A DNA stretch of 64,000 nt. It comes from DASUNQ01 sp044866775. Its GTDB lineage: Bacteria > Acidobacteriota > Thermoanaerobaculia > Multivoradales > UBA5704. The stretch spans positions 9,375 to 73,374 of the forward strand of contig JBIOUG010000186.1 of NCBI GenBank assembly GCA_044866775.1. The letters are read 5' to 3'. The notes below the pieces were generated by a model. It was not told the origin of the DNA and did not search any database. It was given only the letters and a program-made list of their open reading frames with translations. Within the stretch, counting starts at the first letter, position 1; every line of letters starts with the position of its first letter. The position numbers and the translations under genes are program-made. Below, piece by piece: positions 44,627 through 51,573 of this stretch.

Positions 44627-45551
44627 GCCCTCTCCCGCGCGCCGCGAGCCAGGCGCCGGCGAGGCTGACGCCGCCGACCATCACCAGCAGCACCAGGCCC
44701 AGCCCGACCAGCGCCGCCCAGTGCAGCGGGTCGCCCCAGGCGATGAACGCCTCCGAGCTGCCGAGCTTGGTGGTCAGCGTCTGGCCGGCGCGCGCCAGGG
44801 GCGCGAGCGAGAGGAGCCGCTCCGGCCACTGGTTGTCCTGGCGCCCGATGACGAGGAAGACGGCGATCGTCTCGCCGAGCGCCCGGCCGAGCCCGAGGAG
44901 CACCGCCGCCAGCAGGCCCGGCCGCGCCTGACGCAGCGCGACCGCGACGATCACCTCGCTCTCGGTCAGCCCCAGGGCGCGCGCCGCCTCGCGCGCCGCG
45001 GCGGGCACGCCCGCCAGGGCGTCGTCGGCGAGCGTCGCGATGGTGGGGAGGATCATCACCGCGAGGAGGAGGCCGCCGGTCGCCAGGGTGTCGCCCGAGA
45101 GCGGCTCCCAGGGCGCCAGCAGGCGCGCCACCCAGCCGCGCAGCAGGAGGACGCCGAGGAGGCCGTAGACGACCGAGGGGATGGCGGCCAGCAGCTCGAC
45201 CACGAGCTTGACCGCGAGCCGCGCCCGCCGCGGCAGCAGCTCGGCGGTGCACACCGCCGTGCCGATGCCGAGCGGCGCCGCCACCGCGAGCGCGATCGTC
45301 GCCACCGCCAGCGTGCCGTAGACCATCGGCAGGACGCCGAACTCCCGGGCGCGGTAGAACCAGCGCACGCCGGTCAGGTAGCCCGGCCCGGCGTGCCGCC
45401 ACACCGGCAGGCTGGCGAGCCCGAAGAGCAGCAGGATGCCGCCGAGCGCGGCGGCGGCGGCGAGCGCGAGCCCGACGGCGGCCGCGCGCAACCCTTCACG
45501 GCGCCGCCGCGGCGGCGCCTGCGGGCGCGCGAAGGGCAGGACCGCGCTCAC
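44619..45551 (-). CDS. pstC: Phosphate-type ABC permease PstC-like
   Basis: 310 residues from a GTG that overlaps the pstS stop. Helices and the loops ELLAAIPSVVYGLLGVLLLR and REAARALGLTESEVIVAVAL fit PstC, as does LGRALGETIAVFLVIGRQ. The N-terminus is Pro/Arg-rich and cytoplasmic. It forms the channel with the PstA-like permease. Confidence 0.88.
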   Translation of the reverse strand: MSAVLPFARPQAPPRRRREGLRAAAVGLALAAAAALGGILLLFGLASLPVWRHAGPGYLTGVRWFYRAREFGVLPMVYGTLAVATIALAVAAPLGIGTAVCTAELLPRRARLAVKLVVELLAAIPSVVYGLLGVLLLRGWVARLLAPWEPLSGDTLATGGLLLAVMILPTIATLADDALAGVPAAAREAARALGLTESEVIVAVALRQARPGLLAAVLLGLGRALGETIAVFLVIGRQDNQWPERLLSLAPLARAGQTLTTKLGSSEAFIAWGDPLHWAALVGLGLVLLVMVGGVSLAGAWLAARGRGRA

Positions 45552-46450
45552 GGGGCGGGCGCCTCCGCCGGCGGCGCCGCGTGCGTCCGGGCGAGCGGCA
45601 GATAGCCGTGCTTGGCGACCAGCGCCTGACCGCGCGGCGCGAGCAGGAGGTCGATCAGCTCCTTCGCCGTTCCGGCCGGCGGACCGGCGGAGATGACGTA
45701 GAGCGGCCGGGTGAGGGGATAGCTGCCGGCGGCGATCGCCGCCGGCGTCGGCCGCGCCACCCTTCCTTCCTCCGTGATGCCGAGCGCGAAGACGGTCTCG
45801 CCGTCGGCCCAGGCCGCCGAGAGCTGCGACATCGCGCCGGCGGTCGAGGCCACCTTGGTGCGCGCCTCCTCGTTGGCGCCCACCTCGGGATGCGTCACGA
45901 GCGGCGCCTCCTCCGGGTCGCCGTAGAGCCACTTCGCGAACACCTCCCAGGTGCCGCGCCCCGGCTCCTTGTTGAAGAAGACGATGCGCCGGTCGGGACC
46001 GCCGAGCTCGCGCCAGTTGACGACGCGGGCCTCGTAGATCGCCCGCACCTCCGCGCGCGAGAGGGCGCGGACGCCGCCTTCCCAGACGTCGCGCGCGACC
46101 ACCAACGCCACCGCGTCGACGCCGATCCGCACCGGCTGGAAGCGCACGCCCGGATACTTCGCGGCGTCGCCCGCGTTGAGCTCGCGCGAGGACATGGCGA
46201 CGTCCACCCGCCCCTCGCCGAGCGCGGCGATCCCGCCCGAGCTGCCGCCCTGGACGTCGACGTGCACGGGCCTGCCGCGCTCCGCGGCCAGCAGCTCGGC
46301 CGCCTCCGACACCACCGGCTGCACGGTCGTCGAGCCGTTGACGCGCAGCGCGCGCTCCGCTCCGGCGGGGCCGCCGCATCCGGCCGCCGCAAGCGCGGCG
46401 GCGGCGAGGACGGCCGCCGCGCCTAACAGCAGGTGCCGGGCGAGCAGCAC
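45548..46450 (-). CDS. pstS: Phosphate/arsenate-type binding lipoprotein PstS-like
   Basis: 300 residues from GTG. A signal sequence with lipobox-like LAAAGC (Cys near 25) is followed by the PstS binding fold: RVNGSTTVQPVV and VQGGSSGGIAALGEG, which form the anion-binding loops. The start lies 28 bp inside the end of the ArsM-type gene, so translation is coupled. Such proteins bind phosphate; specificity for arsenate cannot be read from sequence but is suggested by context. Confidence 0.87.
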   Translation of the reverse strand: MLLARHLLLGAAAVLAAAALAAAGCGGPAGAERALRVNGSTTVQPVVSEAAELLAAERGRPVHVDVQGGSSGGIAALGEGRVDVAMSSRELNAGDAAKYPGVRFQPVRIGVDAVALVVARDVWEGGVRALSRAEVRAIYEARVVNWRELGGPDRRIVFFNKEPGRGTWEVFAKWLYGDPEEAPLVTHPEVGANEEARTKVASTAGAMSQLSAAWADGETVFALGITEEGRVARPTPAAIAAGSYPLTRPLYVISAGPPAGTAKELIDLLLAPRGQALVAKHGYLPLARTHAAPPAEAPAP

Positions 46451-47574
46451 GGCCGCTCCTCCGCCGTCACGTCGTAGTCCATCCCCTTGGTCTCGCGCGG
46501 ATGGCGCAGCCCCGGCCGCGAGCAGTCGAACGCCGCGGCCGCGGCGAGCGGCACCGGCTCGAGCGGCTCGAGGAATTCGAAGCAGGCCCGATACGGCTCC
46601 TGGCGGTAGAGCTGGAAGGTCTTGTCGCAGACCGCGTGGCGGCGCCCGCGCTCGAGGACGTGCCCGTCGTCGTCGAGCACCTCCTTGAACGGCCCCTTGT
46701 AGATGACCGCCTGGCGGCGCTCGAAGCAGGGCCCCTCCTTGCCGGTGAAGGCCTCGACGGTGAGCGACCGGAACTCGATCCCCTCGACCGTGCGCCAGGG
46801 CTCGGCCTGCCGCTCGAGGATGCGGATGCCGTGGAAGCCCGCCTCCTCGAACGCGGCGAGGAACCCCTCCTCGGTCAGCGCGCCCGCGATGCAGCCGCTC
46901 CACAGCTCGGGATCCTCCCGCAGGTGCGCCGGCACCGGCTCGTCGCTCGCGATGTCGGAGATCACGGCGCGCCCGCCGCGGCGGAGGACGCGACGGATCT
47001 CGGCGAAGAGCCGCCGCTTCTCGTCCGGGCCGACGAGGTTCAAGACGCAGTTCGAGACCACGACGTCGACCGCGCCGTCGGCGAGGAGCGGCTGCGCGCG
47101 GCGCAGCTCCTCGGCCAGGGCCTGGGCGCGGAAGAGCGCTTCGGCGCTCGCCACCGGCTGCGCGGCGAGCGCCGCGTCGAGGAGGTCGAGGTCCAGCGCC
47201 AGGTCCTGGATGCGCCCGCGCCGGAACTCGACGTTGGCGTAGCCCAGGCGCTCGGCGACGACCGGCGCGGCGCGGCGGGCGACGGCGAGCATCTCGTCGG
47301 TCATGTCGACGCCGATCACGCGCCCTTCCGGGCCCACGACCTGGGCGGCGATGAAGCAGATCTTGCCGGTGCCGCTGCCGAGGTCGAGGACCGTCTCACC
47401 CGCGCGCAGGTGGCGGCTGGGATCGCCGCAGCCGTAGTCGCGCTCCAGCACCTCGTCGGGGATCGCGGCGAGGAAGCTCGGGTCGTAGTCGACCGGGCAG
47501 CAGAGGTCCGCCACGCGCTGCTGCGCGCCCTGGCGGTAACGGTCCTTGACGGCGGTCTCGAAGTGCAGGGACAT
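46423..47574 (-). CDS. arsM: ArsM-type arsenite SAM-methyltransferase
   Basis: 383 residues from an ATG preceded by GAGGAGGAGAG. The SAM loop VLDLGSGTGKICFIAAQVVG (62-81) follows YGCGDP. The four Cys positions known for ArsM-type arsenic binding have counterparts: C25/C26, C49, C176 (VVSNCVLNLV) and C228 (WSGCIAGAL). A C-terminal ERPCCSPGTCC resembles the Cys-rich tails of many ArsM proteins. ArsM turns trivalent arsenic into methylated forms. Placing a full Pst-type transporter directly behind it links arsenate/phosphate import to methylation (inference). Start alternative: 47628. Confidence 0.85.
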   Translation of the reverse strand: MSLHFETAVKDRYRQGAQQRVADLCCPVDYDPSFLAAIPDEVLERDYGCGDPSRHLRAGETVLDLGSGTGKICFIAAQVVGPEGRVIGVDMTDEMLAVARRAAPVVAERLGYANVEFRRGRIQDLALDLDLLDAALAAQPVASAEALFRAQALAEELRRAQPLLADGAVDVVVSNCVLNLVGPDEKRRLFAEIRRVLRRGGRAVISDIASDEPVPAHLREDPELWSGCIAGALTEEGFLAAFEEAGFHGIRILERQAEPWRTVEGIEFRSLTVEAFTGKEGPCFERRQAVIYKGPFKEVLDDDGHVLERGRRHAVCDKTFQLYRQEPYRACFEFLEPLEPVPLAAAAAFDCSRPGLRHPRETKGMDYDVTAEERPCCSPGTCC

Positions 47575-47705
47575 CACAAGGCTCTCCTCCTCGTGGGCCG
47601 CGTGAAGACGGCCGAGGCTCGTGAGCACCTCCGCGAGGTGCGGGTCGATGCGGCGCGTGCGCCGCGGCTGCGGGCACCGCCGGTGGAGGAACCCGGTCGG
47701 GATTC

Positions 47706-47740
47706 CGAAAACGCCCGGGACGTAGCCCGGGCGCTACGCG
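47706..47740. repeat. GAAAACGCCCGG/CCCGGG dyad, distant copy
   Basis: Matches the repeat at 1166-1193: CGAAAACGCCCGGG, ACGTAG, CCCGGGCGCTAC. It overlaps the stop codon of the TIGR04282-type transferase gene and lies before the ArsM-type gene. Confidence 0.6.
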
Positions 47741-48525
47741 CAGGCGGGGAGCAGGGGCGGGGCGCGGCCGCAGGCCGGCTGGGTGACCGCACGGCGTGCA
47801 GCACCGATGCGGCGGGCGCGGGTGGGGCGGGCAACCACGGCGACGAGCCGGGCGAGGAGGAGTCGCCAGGCGGCGAGGCCCAGCCTCTCGGCTGCAGCCG
47901 CCGGGACGTTTCCGATGCGCTTGGCCGCCGGCGCGGCGAGCCAGCCGGCGAGGTCCGCCGGCCGATCGAGATCGGCGAGCGGCGGCAGGAGCGCCACCGG
48001 ACGGCCGGCGGCGCGCAGCGCAGTGAGGAGGGTCGCCAGCGTGTCGGCGCGACACCAGCGCGCCGCGGCGGCGAGACCGGGGATCGGCCGGCTCGCGCCG
48101 AGCAGGTACAGGCCGCCGTCGGGGCTCGGGCCGACGACGATCGTTGCCGGATCGGCGGCCAGCAGCGCGAGCGCGGACTCGAGATGGGAGGCGGCGAGAC
48201 CGGGCGTGTCGGCGCCGACGACGACGAGCGGCGCGGCGCCGCGCGCGAAGGCCTCCGCCATCGCCGCCGCGAGCCGCTCGCCGAAGCTCCCCTGCCGCTG
48301 CGGCAGCGCCTCGTCCGCCCCCGCCGCCGCGAGCGGCCGCGGCGAGCAGACGGTCACGCGCATCCCGGCGCCACGCCCGGCGGCGAGCGCCTCGGCGAAG
48401 CAGGCCTGCCGCAGCGCCACCTCGACGCCGCGCAGGCGCGCGCCGAGCAGCGGGCGGCGGGCCCGCTCGGCGGGAGCCCCCAGCGTGAAGACGACCAGCG
48501 TGGGCATCGGCGTCGGTGTCGGCAT
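47734..48525 (-). CDS. DUF2064/TIGR04282-type transferase
   Basis: 263 residues. A nucleotide-diphosphosugar-transferase-like fold with VVVGADTPGLAASHLESALA and VGPSPDGGLYLLGASRPI is typical of DUF2064, the family renamed in databases as TIGR04282 arsenosugar biosynthesis glycosyltransferases. The usual N-terminal KTRL segment is degenerate (PLLGARLRGVEVAL). It is the first gene of the long minus-strand set. Start at 48525 (ATG) or 48507 (ATG) both fit; the N-terminus MPTPTPMPTL is repetitive. The 3' end carries a dispersed repeat. Confidence 0.78.
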   Translation of the reverse strand: MPTPTPMPTLVVFTLGAPAERARRPLLGARLRGVEVALRQACFAEALAAGRGAGMRVTVCSPRPLAAAGADEALPQRQGSFGERLAAAMAEAFARGAAPLVVVGADTPGLAASHLESALALLAADPATIVVGPSPDGGLYLLGASRPIPGLAAAARWCRADTLATLLTALRAAGRPVALLPPLADLDRPADLAGWLAAPAAKRIGNVPAAAAERLGLAAWRLLLARLVAVVARPTRARRIGAARRAVTQPACGRAPPLLPACA

Positions 48526-48645
48526 GCTCTGCAAGCTCTCTACGGCGGCGGCGCGGGCGCGGATGTCCGCGCCTCCGGTTGCCCCTGCTCCCGTCGGAGA
48601 GGGCGGCAGTTTAGCAGGGGCGGTGGGCTATGATCCGCCTCCACC

Positions 48646-49053
48646 TTGCGCCGCTTCCTCCTCTTCGCCCTGCCCCTCCTGGTCCTGCTGATGGCGCTCT
48701 TCGACTTCGCCCTGGTCGCCTTCGGGCTGGTGCCGGAGGGCGATCTCCTGAACCGGCTCGCCGCCGCCGGCGGCCTCCCCGGCTGGGCGGTGCTCGGCAC
48801 CTGGGTGCTCCAGGCGGTGGCGTTGACCGCGCTCTTCCTGCTCGTCCAGGAGCGCAACGGCGGGTCCTGGCTCGCCGGGCTCCTCACCGGCTGGATCGCC
48901 TGGGTCTTCCGCGGGCCGCTGCTGGTGGTGACCGTGGTCGGGCTCGCCGGCCTGCCGCCGCGGCCCTGGTGGTCGATGACCGTCGCCTGGCTCTTCCTCT
49001 ACTCGCTCTGCGGCCTGCTCCTCGGCGGGCTCGCCCGCGGCTCGAGCCTCTAG
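48646..49053 (+). CDS. Small membrane protein, four helices
   Basis: 135 residues from TTG. Hydrophobic stretches near 5-25, 45-65, 75-95 and 105-130 indicate four membrane spans (FLLFALPLLVLLMALFDFAL; AVLGTWVLQAVALTALFLLV). No family recognised. A TATGAT -10-like hexamer ends 11 bp before the start, so the message may be nearly leaderless. Divergent from the arsenic-associated set. A REP-like repeat follows the stop at once. Confidence 0.65.
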   Translation: MRRFLLFALPLLVLLMALFDFALVAFGLVPEGDLLNRLAAAGGLPGWAVLGTWVLQAVALTALFLLVQERNGGSWLAGLLTGWIAWVFRGPLLVVTVVGLAGLPPRPWWSMTVAWLFLYSLCGLLLGGLARGSSL

Positions 49054-49127
49054 GCGCGAAAGCGTTCGCGCCGGGCTCCGATCACCCTGGGAGCGCCGTC
49101 CGTCCCGCGCTAGCGGGACGGGCTCCC
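49053..49127 (-). repeat. REP-like double-hairpin repeat, copy d
   Basis: Inverted relative to copies a-c: hairpin GGCGCGAAAGCG/TTCGCGCC first, then GGAGCGCCGTCC...CCCGCG and GCGGGACGGGCTCCC. It starts at the last base of the membrane-protein stop codon and separates it from the type III polyketide synthase gene. Confidence 0.75.
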
Positions 49128-49150
49128 AGCACCTGATAGCCTGTCGTGCC

Positions 49151-50200
49151 TTGAAGATCGCCGCCGTCGGCAAGGCCCTCCCCCCGCACTACTACGACCA
49201 GGACACGCTCCTGGCAGCGCTACGCGAGCGCTGGGCCGACCGCTATTTCAACCAGGCGCGGCTCGAGCGGCTGCACAAGAACGTGCTCGTCGGCGGGCGC
49301 CACCTGGCGCTGCCGATCGAGGAGTACGCCGAGCTGACCACCTGGGGAAAGGCCAACGACGCCTGGATCCGCGTGGCGCAGGAGGTCGGCGAGGCGGCGG
49401 TGCGCGACGGGCTCGAGCAGGCCGGGATCCGACCGGACGAGGTCGACGCGCTCATCTTCGTCACCGTCACCGGCGTCGCCACCCCTTCGATCGACGCCCG
49501 CCTGATGAACCGCCTGCGCCTCCCGCCGCGGGTCAAGCGGCTGCCGATCTTCGGCCTCGGCTGCGTCGCCGGCGCCGCCGGCATCGCCCGCGCCGCCGAC
49601 TACGTGCGGGCCTACCCCGACCAGGTGGCGGTGCTCCTCTCGGTCGAGCTCTGCTCGCTGACCCTCCAGCCCGAGGACCTCTCGATCCCCAACCTCATCG
49701 CCTCCGGCCTCTTCGGCGACGGCGCCGCGGCGGCGATCGTGGTGGGCGAGCAACGGCCGGCCGCCGGCCCGCGCGTCGTCGCGACGCGCTCGATCTTCTA
49801 CCCCGACTCCGAGCGGGTGATGGGGTGGGACATCTCCGAGAGCGGCTTCCAGATCGTGCTCTCGGCCGACGTGCCGCAGGTCGTGCGCGACCACCTGCGC
49901 GAGGACGTCGGCTCCTTCCTCGCCGACCAGGGCCTCCGCCGCTCCGACATCACCTCCTGGGTCTGCCACCCCGGCGGCCCCAAGATCCTCGAGGCGATGG
50001 AGGAGACCCTGGAGCTCGCCCCCGACGCGCTCGAGGTCACCTGGCGCAGCCTGCGCGAGGTCGGCAATCTCTCCTCGACCTCGGTGCTCCTGGTGCTGCG
50101 CGACACGCTCGACGCCCACCGGCCCCCAGCCGGCAGCTACGGCCTCCTCTTCGCGATGGGCCCGGGGTTCTGCTCGGAGCTGGTGCTGCTGCAGTGGTGA
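49151..50200 (+). CDS. Type III polyketide synthase (chalcone synthase-like)
   Basis: 349 residues from TTG. The catalytic triad is present: Cys in FGLGCVAGAAG (about 138), His in WVCHPGGPKI (about 273) and Asn in VGNLSSTSV (about 306). Such enzymes extend acyl starters with malonyl-CoA to form pyrones, resorcinols or phloroglucinols. With the ACP, fatty acyl-AMP ligase, isoprenylcysteine-methyltransferase-like and FAD genes downstream, a long-chain alkylpyrone or alkylresorcinol product is likely. TAGCCT lies 8 bp before the start. Confidence 0.9.
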   Translation: MKIAAVGKALPPHYYDQDTLLAALRERWADRYFNQARLERLHKNVLVGGRHLALPIEEYAELTTWGKANDAWIRVAQEVGEAAVRDGLEQAGIRPDEVDALIFVTVTGVATPSIDARLMNRLRLPPRVKRLPIFGLGCVAGAAGIARAADYVRAYPDQVAVLLSVELCSLTLQPEDLSIPNLIASGLFGDGAAAAIVVGEQRPAAGPRVVATRSIFYPDSERVMGWDISESGFQIVLSADVPQVVRDHLREDVGSFLADQGLRRSDITSWVCHPGGPKILEAMEETLELAPDALEVTWRSLREVGNLSSTSVLLVLRDTLDAHRPPAGSYGLLFAMGPGFCSELVLLQW

Positions 50201-50213
50201 ATGCGGTGCCGCG

Positions 50214-50444
50214 TCATTGCGGGAGCTTGGCTTCGAGCCTCTCGGCGATCCACACCTTGATGATGGACTGGCGCGTCACTCCGAGACGCCTGGCCTCGCG
50301 GTCGAGGGATTCGACCATCCAGGAAGGGAAATCGACGTTGACTCGGCGCTGCTCCTGTCCCGGCCGTCGGGCCTTGGAGAGGTCGAGGTCCGGTGTGACG
50401 TCTTCTCCCCGGTCGAACTTACGGTCGAACTCGCTAGCCTTCAT
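50214..50444 (-). CDS. brnA: BrnA/CopG-family antitoxin, orphan
   Basis: 76 residues. The N-terminal SEFDRKFDRGEDVTPDLDLS and the C-terminal ribbon-helix-helix RRVNVDFPSWMVESLDREAR, then LGVTRQSIIKVWIAERLE, are typical of antitoxins paired with BrnT. It binds DNA and its toxin. The start overlaps the end of a broken brnT, in the normal order for this pair. It is on the opposite strand to the polyketide genes and breaks up that cluster. Confidence 0.82.
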   Translation of the reverse strand: MKASEFDRKFDRGEDVTPDLDLSKARRPGQEQRRVNVDFPSWMVESLDREARRLGVTRQSIIKVWIAERLEAKLPQ

Positions 50445-50595
50445 AGAGCGCCACCTCCTCGGGGCGTGACCGGCGAACGGAGATGATCCGAGTGCGCTCG
50501 CCGCGAACTCGAACTCCACCAGCACCTCCGTGGGCAGGAAGGTATAGAAAGTATACCTCCAAGGCGCCTTCAAGTGCCGCTTCGTCCGCGGGGCC
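50434..50595 (-). pseudogene. brnT: brnT-like toxin remnant
   Basis: The last 26 codons encode VRGERTRIISVRRSRPEEVA, the C-terminal end of BrnT-type toxins, ending in TAG at 50434. Upstream, a matching continuation (YTFLPTEVLVEFE) lies in a different frame, and the N-terminal half of the toxin is missing; the DNA instead reaches the promoter region of the methyltransferase gene. So the toxin is frameshifted and truncated while the antitoxin gene is intact. Confidence 0.6.
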
Positions 50596-50615
50596 GCGGC
50601 TAAGATAGCCGCGCA

Positions 50616-51242
50616 ATGACGCGGGTCTTCGGCACAGACAGCCGACTGCTCTTCCTTCTCCTCGTCGTGGTGGTCGCCCTGCTGCGGCTGGTCGAGCTGC
50701 GGATCGCGGCGCGCAACCGCCGGCGGCTCCTGGCGCGCGGCGGCTGCGAGGTGGGCGAAGGGCATTACCCCTGGATGGTGACGCTCCACGCCGGCTGGCT
50801 CGCCGCGGCGCCGCTCGAGGTCTGGCTCCTCGGGCGGCCGCTCCTTCCCTGGCTGGCGGTGCCGATGCTCGCGTTGGTCGCGCTGGCGACGGCGCTCCGC
50901 TGGTGGGTGATCGCGACCCTCGGCGGGCGCTGGACGACGCGCATCGTCGTCCTGCCCGGAGCCGCGCCGGTGACGGGCGGCCCCTACCGCGTCCTCCGCC
51001 ACCCGAACTACCTGGCGGTCGCCGTCGAGATGGCCGCCCTGCCGCTCGTCCACACCGCCTGGCTCACCGCGGCAACCTTCTCTCTCGCCGGCGCCGCCCT
51101 CCTCCGCGTGCGCATCGCCGCCGAGGAGAAGGCGCTCGCCGGCGCTTCCGATTACGCCGCCCGTTTCGCCGGCCGGCCGGCGCTCGTGCCGGGGCTGCAC
51201 CCGGCGCGGCCGCTCGCCGGCGGCGCGGAGCGCGGCCGGTGA
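50616..51242 (+). CDS. Isoprenylcysteine-methyltransferase-like membrane protein
   Basis: 208 residues with several membrane helices. The ICMT-family motif GPYRVLRHPNYLAVAVEMAA (about 126-145), which contacts SAM, and the C-terminal EEKAL...YAARF are present. A homologue next to a type III polyketide synthase in Bacillus (BpsB) methylates alkylpyrones, so the same role is likely here. TAAGAT ends 9 bp before the ATG. Stop overlaps the ACP GTG. Confidence 0.82.
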   Translation: MTRVFGTDSRLLFLLLVVVVALLRLVELRIAARNRRRLLARGGCEVGEGHYPWMVTLHAGWLAAAPLEVWLLGRPLLPWLAVPMLALVALATALRWWVIATLGGRWTTRIVVLPGAAPVTGGPYRVLRHPNYLAVAVEMAALPLVHTAWLTAATFSLAGAALLRVRIAAEEKALAGASDYAARFAGRPALVPGLHPARPLAGGAERGR

Positions 51243-51484
51243 CGCGCGAGGCGATCCTCCAGGGCGTGGCCGACGTGGCGCGCCGGCACCTCGGCTGGAG
51301 GGGGTCGCTGACCCCGGACATGCGCCTGATCGAGGACCTGCACCTCGACTCGGTGCGCCTCCTGACCCTCGCCGCCGAAGTCGAGAACCGCTTCCGCGTG
51401 CTGCTCGACGAGGAGGAGGAGCTGCGCCTGGTGACCGTGGGCGACCTCCTCGAGGTCCTCGCGGCCAAGCTCGGCGCGGCGTAG
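51239..51484 (+). CDS. Acyl carrier protein
   Basis: 81 residues from GTG overlapping the previous stop. The 4'-phosphopantetheine site is Ser38 in IEDLHLDSVRLL. Helices before and after follow the ACP pattern. It probably receives a fatty acyl chain from the fatty acyl-AMP ligase encoded next and passes it to the type III polyketide synthase. Confidence 0.9.
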   Translation: MTREAILQGVADVARRHLGWRGSLTPDMRLIEDLHLDSVRLLTLAAEVENRFRVLLDEEEELRLVTVGDLLEVLAAKLGAA

Positions 51485-51573
51485 CGGCTCGTACGCGTGG
51501 CTTCTGTAGCGAGCGGCAGGCAGGCTCTCTCCGCGGCCTACTCGCGGGTCGGACTGCTAGAGTCCCCGTCCGC

